Assembly: GCA_964472465.1 (NCBI GenBank)
Contig: CAYYLW010000087.1
Location: 1 to 11,316, forward strand
Direction of reading: 5' to 3'
Source: JAAYCI01 sp964472465
GTDB taxonomy: Bacteria > Bacillota > Clostridia > Oscillospirales > Ruminococcaceae
DNA length: 11,316 bases
Shown: in pieces, positions 1 to 5,934 of the stretch
Layout: every line of letters begins with the position of its first letter
How positions within the stretch are numbered: the first letter of the stretch is position 1
Translations under genes and position numbers: made by a program
Notes under the pieces: generated by a model
Databases searched by the model: none
The model's input: only the letters and a program-made list of their open reading frames with translations
Told to the model about the DNA's origin: nothing

Positions 1-18
1 TTGCGAAATCCATACCAT
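1..18 (-). CDS. Possible 5' end of a gene running off the left edge
   Basis: On the minus strand an ATG at 18 (alternative ATG at 13) follows the purine-rich stretch AAAGGACAGGTGA. AAAGGA lies 7 nt before the ATG at 18, and AGGTGA lies 5 nt before the ATG at 13. Only four to six codons are visible (MVWISQ or MDFA), so no product can be named. A weak promoter-like pair lies upstream at 46-74. Support comes only from a start codon and ribosome-binding-site arrangement at the end of a noncoding stretch, so this could be chance. Confidence 0.3.
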
Positions 19-45
19 TCACCTGTCCTTTCAAATATCTATGTG

Positions 46-74
46 TCTATACTCCCTTTTGAGAGTTCTTGAAA
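46..74 (-). promoter_or_regulatory. Weak promoter-like element with an embedded hairpin
   Basis: On the minus strand TTTCAA (69-74) and TATAGA (46-51) are 17 bp apart and point toward the possible start at 18. The spacer holds a short inverted repeat, ACTCTC-AAAA-GGGAGT (plus-strand 51-56 and 61-66, one G-T pair), placed where a repressor could bind. The -35 match is poor. About 20 bp further upstream is another imperfect dyad, TTCATG/CATGATGAA (about 101-122). The AT-rich gap 19-186 shows nothing else I can support. Confidence 0.28.
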
Positions 75-186
75 CAACAAAGTATCATTTAAAACGGAGT
101 TCATGCGTTTTACATGATGAAACTATACGAGGTAAGGGTTGTGCATTCCCTTTTCTTGTTTTGCCATTTACCTGGTGGAATATACC

Positions 187-834
187 TTATACATCTGTGG
201 AAGCATCCATATAATTATACAGGGTATATTTCGAAATATCGTAATGTTGGGAGATTTTATCCCCCGCTTTTTTAATCAGGAAAGCGCCTTTCTGGTTTAG
301 GTATTGAATGGCGTGAATTTTGTCCTCTTTGCTCATCATGGCGACAGGTTTTGCAATCTTTTCATCGGCCTCCCGGATGAGTTGCTCCAGCAGGTCGCTG
401 ACGTTGGACACGATGGCGGCGCCGGGTTCTTTTTCGCCCTCGGGAAGTTCGTAGCTTACGATGTTCCCCAGGGTGTGCCGTGCCATCACCAGGTCGGTCA
501 CGTCGTAGTTTATCCCAAATAGGCCAATGGGGTGTCCTGTTTCGTCTTTTAGGTAGATGGAGCTGGATTTGATAAGCCGACCATCCTTTGTGTGGGCGGG
601 GTAGCCCAGCATATTTTGAGGATGGGCCTGCCCACTATTGAGGGTTTGCAGTACCACTTCAGAAGCGCCGTCGCCCACGTGGCGGCCAGTAACATGGCCG
701 TTCTCTATGGCCACAATGGTATTTTCAAAGCCCTTGCTGAAATCGTGGATGGTTACCTCACAGTTTTGGCCAAACAGGGTGGTAATACCCTGGGCCACTT
801 CCTCCAAAAAAGCCTGCTGTTCCCGCACTGTCAT
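187..834 (-). CDS. YheO/DauR-type PAS-HTH transcriptional regulator
   Basis: This 215-residue protein has the two-part layout of the YheO/DauR family. An N-terminal YheO-type PAS-like sensor (about residues 8-118) includes the stretch GLFGINYDVTDL near residue 104. A C-terminal HTH_22 DNA-binding domain (about 150-210) contains MSKEDKIHAIQYLNQKGAF followed by a second helix and ISKYTLYNYM. The length is normal for the family. DauR-type proteins act in the cytoplasm, usually near amino-acid catabolic genes, and sense a ligand through the PAS-like domain. The ATG at 834 has AAGGAG (845-850) 10 nt upstream. The gene has its own promoter and a leader hairpin, so it is probably a single-gene unit. 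Its target could be the gene off the left edge or the maturation island to the right. The ligand cannot be read from the sequence. Confidence 0.92.
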   Translation of the reverse strand: MTVREQQAFLEEVAQGITTLFGQNCEVTIHDFSKGFENTIVAIENGHVTGRHVGDGASEVVLQTLNSGQAHPQNMLGYPAHTKDGRLIKSSSIYLKDETGHPIGLFGINYDVTDLVMARHTLGNIVSYELPEGEKEPGAAIVSNVSDLLEQLIREADEKIAKPVAMMSKEDKIHAIQYLNQKGAFLIKKAGDKISQHYDISKYTLYNYMDASTDV

Positions 835-855
835 TGTGTTGCCACTCCTTCCGGG

Positions 856-873
856 AAGGGGACATATCCCCTT
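856..873 (-). promoter_or_regulatory. Perfect 7-bp hairpin in the regulator leader
   Basis: A perfect inverted repeat (AAGGGGA, 4-nt loop, TCCCCTT on the minus strand) lies between the predicted transcription start (about 888) and the Shine-Dalgarno sequence of the YheO-type gene (845-850). In RNA it would form a stem ending 6 nt before the ribosome-binding site. In DNA it could be an operator for autoregulation. There is no T-run after it, so it is not an intrinsic terminator. Confidence 0.5.
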
Positions 874-894
874 GCAAGCGGTCTACCTAAGATA

Positions 895-922
895 ACTATA
901 TCACGCCCCTCTCAAAAATCAA
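895..922 (-). promoter_or_regulatory. Promoter of the YheO-type regulator gene
   Basis: On the minus strand TTGATT (917-922) and TATAGT (895-900) are separated by 16 bp. The -10 box is preceded by TGA, giving an extended -10 of the TG-N type. Transcription would start near 888, about 55 nt before the ATG at 834. The region just upstream (920-960) is A/T-rich, as often seen above promoters. Confidence 0.55.
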
Positions 923-1033
923 CATTTTTTTAGCCAAAATAAAAATTTTTTAGCATTTATGGAACAGTGCACATAAAAAGGTGCTTTCCTTTGTAAATAA
1001 CCACCAAACCACGGGGCCGAAATGGGGCCGGAA

Positions 1034-1052
1034 ACCGGGCGGCAAACCCGGT
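1034..1052 (-). terminator. Weak candidate terminator after mocA
   Basis: ACCGGG (1034-1039) pairs perfectly with CCCGGT (1047-1052) around a 7-nt loop, about 20 bp past the mocA stop. Read on the minus strand, the stem is followed by only a short TTT and then GC-rich sequence, so intrinsic termination would be poor. A neighbouring repeat of GGCCCC (1014-1030 region) adds GC but no T tract. Confidence 0.3.
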
Positions 1053-1073
1053 GAATGCGGTGTGGTGAAGGGA

Positions 1074-1685
1074 TTAAGAGCCGGGGGAGGGCTGGGTTTG
1101 CAACGTTTCCAAACGTGCCAAATCCTCCGGCAGATCGATATCCATCAGGGGAAGAGCGCTAGACAGCGGAAGCCGTATCACCGCTTCGGGGTGCCGCCGC
1201 AAAATATCCCGCGCATGCTCACCGGGCGCTAGGCTGGCCAGCTCTTCTTTGTAGATGGAAGAAAAAAGAACCGGGCTACCGGGGCGCCCCGCAAAGCTGG
1301 GCTGAATAATCAGGCCTGGGCTGCGCGCGGCCAGGATAAGCCGCAGGGTGTCCAGGTCCAAAAGGGGCTGGTCGGCCTGGGCGAAGAGCAGGTAATCGGC
1401 CCCCGAGGCACAAGCCCCCAGGCGTACGCTTTGCCTCATGCCGTTTTCGGGGCAGGGGTTATCCAGCAGTGTCACCGGGAACTGTGCGGCCAACTGCCGC
1501 ACTTCTGGCGCGGCGGTGGTGACGTACACTTGCCCAAACAGCCCGCTACTACACAATAGCCGTAGCGGGTGCACAAGAAGGGGGCTGCCCAGGAATGGAG
1601 CCAACAATTTGTTTTGGCTGCCAAAACGACGGGAAAAACCAGAGGCCATCAAAATGGCGTCCACACTGCCTTTTTCACCGCTCAT
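1074..1685 (-). CDS. mocA: MocA/YgfJ-type molybdenum cofactor nucleotidyltransferase
   Basis: This 203-residue protein is a NTP-transferase of the MobA-like fold, in the MocA/YgfJ group that transfers CMP from CTP to molybdopterin-Mo for xanthine-dehydrogenase-type hydroxylases. The N-terminal nucleotide-binding motif ILMASGFSRRFGSQNKLL spans residues 11-28. ENGMRQSVRLG (80-90), the metal-binding AQADQPLLD (102-110), GRPGSPVLF (133-141) and MDIDLPEDL (181-189) follow in family order. I chose the ATG at 1685 because AGGAG lies 8 nt before it; an upstream in-frame ATG at 1742 falls inside the -10 box of the gene's own promoter. The gene lies 280 bp from xdhC behind a terminator, so it is a separate transcription unit. 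The motif reads S-G rather than the usual A-G after LMA, a conservative change. CMP rather than GMP specificity is inferred from family and context. Confidence 0.9.
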   Translation of the reverse strand: MSGEKGSVDAILMASGFSRRFGSQNKLLAPFLGSPLLVHPLRLLCSSGLFGQVYVTTAAPEVRQLAAQFPVTLLDNPCPENGMRQSVRLGACASGADYLLFAQADQPLLDLDTLRLILAARSPGLIIQPSFAGRPGSPVLFSSIYKEELASLAPGEHARDILRRHPEAVIRLPLSSALPLMDIDLPEDLARLETLQTQPSPGS

Positions 1686-1693
1686 GCCGCCAT

Positions 1694-1698
1694 CTCCT
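1694..1698 (-). promoter_or_regulatory. Shine-Dalgarno site that sets the mocA start
   Basis: AGGAG on the minus strand, inside a longer GGGAGGAG run, lies 8 nt before the ATG at 1685. No comparable site precedes the in-frame ATG at 1742. Together with the promoter position this fixes the shorter 203-residue protein. Confidence 0.7.
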
Positions 1699-1740
1699 CC
1701 CTTGCTGGGCCGCCGAAGAAAAAACATAAGGCCATTATCC

Positions 1741-1770
1741 ACTATACGGTACAGAAGGCGGGGAAGTCAA
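1741..1770 (-). promoter_or_regulatory. Private promoter of mocA
   Basis: On the minus strand TTGACT (1765-1770, five of six to consensus) and TATAGT (1741-1746, five of six) are 18 bp apart. Transcription would begin near 1734 and give a leader of about 50 nt. It lies just downstream of the xdhC terminator, so mocA can be made independently of the genes above it. Confidence 0.65.
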
Positions 1771-1794
1771 TTAAAAAATAGGCAGGATGCAGAA

Positions 1795-1842
1795 GAAATA
1801 AAACCCCCCCGTACCACCCTATTTTCAAGGGGTGTGCGGGGG
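1795..1842 (-). terminator. Intrinsic terminator between xdhC and mocA
   Basis: On the minus strand an outer stem pairs CCCCCG (1837-1842) with CGGGGG (1806-1811), and an inner stem pairs CACCC with GGGTG (1830-1834 with 1815-1819). The hairpin is followed directly by TTTTATTTCTTC (1803 down to 1792). GC stem plus U-rich tail is the classic Rho-independent layout. It sits about 120 bp after the xdhC stop, so it ends or attenuates the transcript from the arm above. Confidence 0.65.
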
Positions 1843-1922
1843 TAATAGGGGACGAAAGGGCCCATGGGTTTTGCGCCAGCAGTGTCGCCTGTGGGGTGAA
1901 AAAGCGGGGGATGCCCACCCTT

Positions 1923-1964
1923 TTTGGCGAAGCCAAGGCCCGTGGGCCGGGGCAGGCGCCTGCC
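1923..1964. repeat. Three tandem small palindromes after xdhC
   Basis: Three adjacent inverted repeats follow the xdhC stop: TTGGC-GAA-GCCAA (1924-1936), GGCCC-GT-GGGCC (1938-1949) and the perfect palindrome GGCAGGCGCCTGCC (1951-1964). None has a T tract on the minus strand. They may act as a 3'-end stabilising structure. Whether similar clusters occur elsewhere in the genome cannot be seen here. The rest of the 1771-1964 gap holds only the terminator and the start of the mocA promoter region. Confidence 0.4.
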
Positions 1965-2996
1965 TTAGCGCAAGGCGGGCTTGCCAGCCCGTATCATCAC
2001 CAGTTCAGCGGCGATGGAAAGGGCCACTTCGGCCGGGGTCTCCCCCCCAATGGGCAGACCGATGGGGGTGCGTATCCGCCCCAGTTCCTGGTGGCAGAAT
2101 CCCTTTTCTGTCATCAGGCGGTTGCGGATGCCCTCGGCCTTTTTGTGGCTGCCCAGCATGCCAATGTACAAAGCCGGGGTGTGGAGGGCTTCGGCCAGCA
2201 CCAGAAAATCGCTGGTGGGCGAGGCGGTCATCACGGCCACGTAGTCCCGCCCGGTGATGGATATCTGGCGGAAAATTTCTGAGTATGGCTGGCAGAGGAT
2301 GGCTTGCGCCTGCGGAAAAAACTGCTGGTTGGCCAGCTCGGCCCGGTCATCCGCCAGCACGCAGCCAAATTCCAGTTCGGCCAAAAGGGGGACCAGTTTT
2401 TGGGCCACATGGCCGCTGCCAAACACAAAAACGCGGCCTTGCCGGGCCATGGGCAAGGAGATGATTAGGCTGCTGTTCCCACTGTGGAGCACCGGCTTTT
2501 CCAGCAGCAGGGGGGCCAGGGAACCGTCATAACCGGCCAAAAAACCCGGTTTGCCGGCCAGTACCCCTTGGTGGTTGAGTAAGGCAAGGTCTGCCTGCCC
2601 GTCTTTGGCCAGGCAGATGAGCAGCCAGCAGCTTGCGGGCAGGGTGCGGCGAAGCGCATCTAAAACCTCGCGGTGCAAGGGGGATTGCCCAGAGAGTGCC
2701 GCGAAAAGAATATGTACTTCCCCGGTATAGTAATCCTGCCGCTGGGCCATTTCTCCCCCCAGAGAGAAGGCCTGCACAAAGCTGCGTTTGTTTTCCAGGG
2801 TCTGCTGGGCCACTTGACGGGCCTCAAGTTCCACGCTGCCGCCGCCCACCGTGCCGATGAAGCTACCGTCTTCCAGCAGCAGCATGGCCGCGCCGGGGCT
2901 GCGCGGGGTGCTGCCGTGTTGCCGCACAATAACGGCTAAAACCGCCTGCTGGCCAGCCAATAAGCGGGCGGCAAGCGTGCTATACAGGTTTTCCAT
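1965..2996 (-). CDS. xdhC: XdhC/CoxI-family molybdenum hydroxylase maturation factor
   Basis: This 343-residue protein has both domains of the XdhC family. The N-terminal XdhC_CoxI domain shows HGSTPRSPGAAMLL (27-40) and FIGTVGGGSVE (46-56). The C-terminal Rossmann-like domain has VFGSGHVAQKL (191-201), DDRAE (216-220), YIGMLGSHKK (277-286) and the family end motif TPIGLPIGGETPAEVALSI (310-328). XdhC binds molybdenum cofactor, promotes its sulfuration and inserts it into xanthine-dehydrogenase-like apoenzymes. In the selenium-dependent branch it may take part in selenation instead, which is inference. The ATG at 2996 overlaps the stop of the upstream aminotransferase gene by one base (TGATG), indicating translational coupling. 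A TTG one codon earlier is possible but less likely. The position between the PLP enzyme and mocA fits a shared maturation job. Confidence 0.93.
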   Translation of the reverse strand: MENLYSTLAARLLAGQQAVLAVIVRQHGSTPRSPGAAMLLLEDGSFIGTVGGGSVELEARQVAQQTLENKRSFVQAFSLGGEMAQRQDYYTGEVHILFAALSGQSPLHREVLDALRRTLPASCWLLICLAKDGQADLALLNHQGVLAGKPGFLAGYDGSLAPLLLEKPVLHSGNSSLIISLPMARQGRVFVFGSGHVAQKLVPLLAELEFGCVLADDRAELANQQFFPQAQAILCQPYSEIFRQISITGRDYVAVMTASPTSDFLVLAEALHTPALYIGMLGSHKKAEGIRNRLMTEKGFCHQELGRIRTPIGLPIGGETPAEVALSIAAELVMIRAGKPALR

Positions 2997-4117
2997 CAAA
3001 AGCCCTGCCCTTCTTTGGCTAGGATGGCCAGAGCCTCGGCCGCCAACCGCACCTCGGCGGGGGTGTTGAAATGGCTGAAAGAAAAGCGCACCGCACCGCG
3101 TTCTTCTGTGCCAAAACGCCGATGCAGCAGGGGGGCGCAGTGTGCGCCGCTGCGGGTGGCAATCTCATAGCGGTCACTCAGTTCAGCGGCCAGCTCTGCC
3201 GAGCCATAGCCAGGCAAATTAAGCGAGACCACCGGCGCGCGCAGGGGGGCATCGTAATCTCCATAAAACTGGATACCGGGGATGGTTTGGGTAAGGCGGT
3301 AAAATTCACGCGCCAAAGCATCGGCCTGGCAAAAAGGGGCCGTGCCTTTTTCCCGCAAATAGTGTAGGCCCGCCAGCAACCCGGCAATGCCGTGCCCGTT
3401 GAGGGTGCCTGCCTCCAAATGGTCCGGCAAAAAATCCGGCTGTACGGGGCTGAAAGAGCGGCTGCCGCTGCCGCCGGTGAGAAGTGGGCCGGGTGTGAAC
3501 CGCGAGCTAAGGCAAAGCCCCCCGGTGCCCTGTGGCCCATACAAAGATTTGTGGCCGGTGAAGCAGAGCGCGTCAATGCCCATGGTCTCCATGTCCAAAG
3601 GCAGTAGCCCGGCTGTTTGGGCGGCGTCCACCACAAAAATGACATCGTTTTCCCGGCAGTACCGGCCTATGGCGGCAATGTCTACACAGTTGCCGGTGAG
3701 GTTGGAGGCGTGGGACAGCACCACCCCGGCCGCACCTTGGCAGGCGGCCAGGATATCCCCGGTGTGCACACGGCCTTTCTCGTCAGCGGGCACCACCGTG
3801 GCATTTGGGTTTTCCAATGCGGGGCGCAGCACCGAGTTGTGCTCGGCCTCGCTGGTTACCAGCTTGCCGGGCAGGGCCCGGATGGCAATATTCAAGGCCT
3901 CGGTGGCATTTTTGGTGAACACCACCCGGCTGGGGTCTGGGCAGCCAAAGAAGGTGGCCAGCGTCTCCCGTGCAGTTAGCAGGCAGCGGGCGGCGGCCAA
4001 GGCGGGGGGATGGGCCGAACGGGAGGGGTTTCCAAAACTCTGCATGGCGGCCAATACGGCGTCATAAACAGCTTGGGGTTTGGGCAGAGTGCTGGCAGCA
4101 TTGTCAAAATACGGCAT
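2996..4117 (-). CDS. Class V aminotransferase, cysteine desulfurase/selenocysteine lyase-like
   Basis: This 373-residue PLP enzyme is of the SufS/CsdA-like (group II) type. Visible active-site features are the N-terminal YFDNAAST (3-10), AEHNSVLRP (91-99), the cofactor aspartate in VVDAAQTAG (162-170), the PLP Schiff-base lysine in FTGHKSLYGPQGTGG (Lys190), and the sulfur-accepting cysteine in RSGAHCAPLLH (Cys327). The catalytic set is intact, so the enzyme should release sulfur from cysteine or selenium from selenocysteine. A dedicated subfamily of this enzyme (related to Enterococcus EF2568) is repeatedly found with yqeB, yqeC, yedF and selD. I therefore infer that it feeds Se or S into molybdenum hydroxylase maturation, not general Fe-S assembly; no suf or isc gene is nearby. 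It is first in the minus-strand arm, with a roughly 100-nt leader, and is coupled to xdhC. Substrate preference cannot be told from sequence. Confidence 0.92.
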   Translation of the reverse strand: MPYFDNAASTLPKPQAVYDAVLAAMQSFGNPSRSAHPPALAAARCLLTARETLATFFGCPDPSRVVFTKNATEALNIAIRALPGKLVTSEAEHNSVLRPALENPNATVVPADEKGRVHTGDILAACQGAAGVVLSHASNLTGNCVDIAAIGRYCRENDVIFVVDAAQTAGLLPLDMETMGIDALCFTGHKSLYGPQGTGGLCLSSRFTPGPLLTGGSGSRSFSPVQPDFLPDHLEAGTLNGHGIAGLLAGLHYLREKGTAPFCQADALAREFYRLTQTIPGIQFYGDYDAPLRAPVVSLNLPGYGSAELAAELSDRYEIATRSGAHCAPLLHRRFGTEERGAVRFSFSHFNTPAEVRLAAEALAILAKEGQGF

Positions 4118-4199
4118 ATATAAATAGCCTTTCTATAAAGAAATACCTTTTTCTATCGGTTACACCTATATAAAAACAGTAGATATAGAGGAGATGTAT

Positions 4200-4228
4200 T
4201 TCACTTGTGGGGCAAATTTTGCTATACT
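4200..4228 (+). promoter_or_regulatory. Promoter of the plus-strand yedF arm
   Basis: TTCACT (4200-4205) and TATACT (4223-4228) are 17 bp apart, with TGC before the -10 box (extended -10). Transcription would start near 4235, about 70 nt before yedF. The ten-base sequence TATACTATAC at 4223-4232 recurs at the yqeB promoter (5929-5938). Confidence 0.55.
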
Positions 4229-4254
4229 ATACCATGCGCCTAGCCAGAATACAA
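4226..4254 (-). promoter_or_regulatory. Promoter of the minus-strand maturation arm
   Basis: On the minus strand TTGTAT (4249-4254) and TATAGT (4226-4231) are 17 bp apart, and TGG precedes the -10 box (extended -10). Transcription would start near 4219, leaving a leader of about 100 nt before the ATG at 4117. The leader contains an imperfect hairpin (CCTCTATAT/ATATAGG, about 4167-4193). The -10 box overlaps that of the plus-strand promoter. Confidence 0.5.
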
Positions 4255-4304
4255 TAGTGCGGGCTGTTAGGCAATAAAATTTCGATAAAACGCTGAGGTG
4301 TGGA

Positions 4305-4880
4305 ATGGAAATATTGAATATGGCGGGGAAAACCTGCCCGGTGCCCGTAATTGAAACAAAAAAAGCCCTGGCCGCCGCCGCGCCCGGCAGCCAGCTTCAA
4401 GTGCTGGTGGATAACGACATTGCCCGGCAGAACCTTTCCCGCCTGGCGGCCAAGTTGGGCTGTGGTTTTCAGCACGAGGAAAAAGAGGGTGACATCTTGG
4501 TCACGTTCAGCCTGCCCCAGAGCCAGGTGCAAGTGGCGGAGGCCGAGGGTGCGGTGGTGGCCATTGGCGCTGCCACCATGGGGCGCGGAGACGACAAATT
4601 GGGCGCTATGCTCATGAAAAGTTTTGTCTATTCCCTCACGGAACTGGATGTTCCCCCCGAGGCGGTGTTGTTTTTTAACGGCGGGGTGCACCTGGCCTGT
4701 GAGGGGGCGGCCACGCTGGAGGATTTGCGCGTGTTGGCCGAAAAAGGCGTACAGGTGGCTGCCTGCGGCGCATGCCTGGATTTTTACGGTTTAAAAGACA
4801 AACTGGCGGTGGGGCATGTGACCAACATGTACGCTATCGCTTCCAGCATGGCGGGCGCTGCCCGGCTGATTAACCTGTGA
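4305..4880 (+). CDS. yedF: Selenium metabolism protein YedF
   Basis: This 191-residue protein has the two-domain layout of the YedF family. An N-terminal TusA/SirA-like domain (1-72) carries the sulfur-carrier motif TCPVPVIETKKAL, with Cys11 as the expected persulfide or perselenide site. The C-terminal DsrE-like domain (about 83-190) shows MGRGDDKLGAMLMKSF (92-107), a conserved Cys132 in LACEG and a CGAC motif (154-157) before LDFYGLKDKLAVG. Full-length YedF with these features is tied by gene context to SelD and selenium-dependent molybdenum hydroxylases, and a Se/S relay role is the usual inference. The ATG at 4305 has GAGGTG about 4 nt upstream. It leads the plus-strand arm and ends in a TGATG overlap with the DUF3343 gene. 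The protein should be cytoplasmic, with no signal or membrane segment. Confidence 0.95.
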   Translation: MEILNMAGKTCPVPVIETKKALAAAAPGSQLQVLVDNDIARQNLSRLAAKLGCGFQHEEKEGDILVTFSLPQSQVQVAEAEGAVVAIGAATMGRGDDKLGAMLMKSFVYSLTELDVPPEAVLFFNGGVHLACEGAATLEDLRVLAEKGVQVAACGACLDFYGLKDKLAVGHVTNMYAIASSMAGAARLINL

Positions 4881-5146
4881 TGGCTGGCGCAGAGGTGGTG
4901 TTTGTGTTTGCCAGCACCCATGCGGCCATGGCAGGGGAGAGCACCTTGGAAAATAGCCCCATACCGGTGCGTGTGATGGCAAAACCGGACCAAATGGGTG
5001 CGGGCTGTGGAATTTGCCTGCGGGTGCCTGAGACGGCGCACCAGGAGGCCCAGCGCCTGCTGGAAGAAAACGGGGCCCCGCCCGAGAGTGTGTTTTTGGC
5101 CCGGCGCGGGCCAAACGGTATGGAGTACCAAAAATGCGGGAATTAA
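4880..5146 (+). CDS. DUF3343 protein, putative Se/S carrier-like
   Basis: This small protein of 88 residues matches the DUF3343 pattern: a hydrophobic first strand (EVVFVFASTHAAMAGE, 5-20), a short PVRVM strand (29-33), and the family cysteine motif AGCGICLRVP (41-50, Cys43 and Cys46), followed by a C-terminal helix. Members are annotated as putative Se/S carrier-like and often sit beside yedF or cysteine desulfurase genes; their biochemistry is not established to my knowledge. Its ATG shares one base with the yedF stop (TGATG) and has no good Shine-Dalgarno site, so translation probably depends on re-initiation after yedF. A GTG one codon earlier is possible. It overlaps yqeC by 13 nt. A role receiving Se or S from YedF is inference from this coupling. 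Confidence 0.88.
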   Translation: MAGAEVVFVFASTHAAMAGESTLENSPIPVRVMAKPDQMGAGCGICLRVPETAHQEAQRLLEENGAPPESVFLARRGPNGMEYQKCGN

Positions 5147-5859
5147 ACGATTGCCTGGGGCTGCCCTCTGGCTGCCGTGCGGCCTTGGTGGGCAGTGGCG
5201 GCAAAACCAGCCTGCTTTTTTACCTGGCGGCGCAATACACCGGGGACAGTGTGCTGGTTTCCACCACCACCAAAATTGGCCAGCCCCAGCCGGGGCAGGT
5301 CACGCGTTTTTTGGAAGGGGAGGCCGTGCTGGCGGCGCCGCCCTTGCCGGGTGTTACCCTGGCGGGCTGCTCCCAGGGCAGAAAAATCTCTTCCCTGGCG
5401 CCAGAGGTGTTGCGGCAAGCGGCTGCCCGCTATGGGGAAGTGTTCTTAGAGAGTGATGGCTCCCGCCAGTTGCCGCTGAAAGGCTGGGCGGAGCATGAGC
5501 CGGTGGTGCCCGCCTGGGTGAGCCATACGGTGGGTATTCTGCCGGTGTGGCCGCTGGGCCGCCCTGCCAGCGAGGAACTGGTGCATCGTTTTCCCCAGTT
5601 TTGCACCCTTACAGGGGTGCAGCCCAGGCAGGTTTTGCAGCCGGTGCATCTGGCCAGGGCCATTGCCGGGCAGTGGGGCAAGGGGCTGTTTACGACGGCT
5701 GCCGGGCGGAATATTCTGTTTTTTAGCCAGGTGGAAAGCCCAGAGGCCTTGCGTTTGGCGCAAGAGGTGTTGGCTTTAGTGCCGCAGGAATGCCGCCAAA
5801 GTCTTGCACGGGTGGTGGCGGGCAGCGTGCGGCAACACTGTGGCACGGTGCTGGCCTAA
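5134..5859 (+). CDS. yqeC: Selenium-dependent hydroxylase accessory protein YqeC
   Basis: This 241-residue protein matches the YqeC family. It has a P-loop-like nucleotide motif, VGSGGKTSLLF (19-29), then VLVSTTTKIG (40-49), ESDGSRQLPLKGWAEHEPVVP (106-126) and the downstream GILPVWPLGRP region (about 135-145). YqeC is a putative nucleotide-binding accessory factor known from genome context with yqeB and selD; its reaction is unproven. The ATG at 5134 has GGAG 8 nt upstream and lies inside the end of the DUF3343 gene, so the two are translated from one message. The stop is followed after about 40 bp by an intrinsic terminator, so yqeC ends the first plus-strand unit. The GSGGKT loop differs from a standard Walker A (GxxxxGKT), as is normal for this family. 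Confidence 0.93.
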   Translation: MRELNDCLGLPSGCRAALVGSGGKTSLLFYLAAQYTGDSVLVSTTTKIGQPQPGQVTRFLEGEAVLAAPPLPGVTLAGCSQGRKISSLAPEVLRQAAARYGEVFLESDGSRQLPLKGWAEHEPVVPAWVSHTVGILPVWPLGRPASEELVHRFPQFCTLTGVQPRQVLQPVHLARAIAGQWGKGLFTTAAGRNILFFSQVESPEALRLAQEVLALVPQECRQSLARVVAGSVRQHCGTVLA

Positions 5860-5900
5860 TCAAGGCGGCCACCCCGTGTGTACCCTGTTTGGTCAAGTGG

Positions 5901-5924
5901 AAACCTCCCTTTCCGGGAGGTTTT
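5901..5924 (+). terminator. Intrinsic terminator after yqeC
   Basis: AAACCTCCC (5901-5909) pairs perfectly with GGGAGGTTT (5915-5923) around a 5-nt loop and runs into TTTTATGTTA. The 9-bp stem with a T-rich tail is terminator-like, though the T run is short. The tail runs straight into the yqeB promoter. Confidence 0.65.
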
Positions 5925-5925
5925 A

Positions 5926-5934
5926 TGTTATACT
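5926..5934 (+). promoter_or_regulatory. Extended -10 promoter of yqeB
   Basis: TGT-TATACT (5926-5934) is an extended -10 element; there is no good -35 at 16-18 bp because that position is inside the terminator stem. Transcription would start near 5941, about 40 nt before the yqeB ATG at 5983. The -10 region shares TATACTATAC with the yedF promoter. Confidence 0.5.

Noticed and set aside
226..239. Perfect 14-bp palindrome ATATTTCGAAATAT
   Set aside because: It lies inside the coding sequence for the regulator's HTH domain, near the 3' end, with no promoter beside it; probably chance in codons for an AT-rich segment.
1742..1936. Open frame of 64 codons on the minus strand between xdhC and mocA
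   Set aside because: It runs through the xdhC terminator hairpin and the mocA promoter, has no convincing ribosome-binding site and shows no known motif.
1832..2282. Plus-strand open frames of 128-141 codons at the 3' end of xdhC
   Set aside because: They are antisense to the conserved C-terminal XdhC motifs and have proline/glycine/arginine-rich composition typical of out-of-frame GC-rich DNA.
3387..4067. Long open frame (226 codons) on the plus strand opposite the PLP enzyme gene
   Set aside because: It is antisense to a protein with an intact catalytic set and matches no known family; such frames are expected in GC-rich coding DNA.
4118..4304. Possible molybdenum cofactor riboswitch between the two arms
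   Set aside because: The leaders are short and AT-rich, with only weak imperfect hairpins, and lack the GC-rich multistem structure of the Moco motif.
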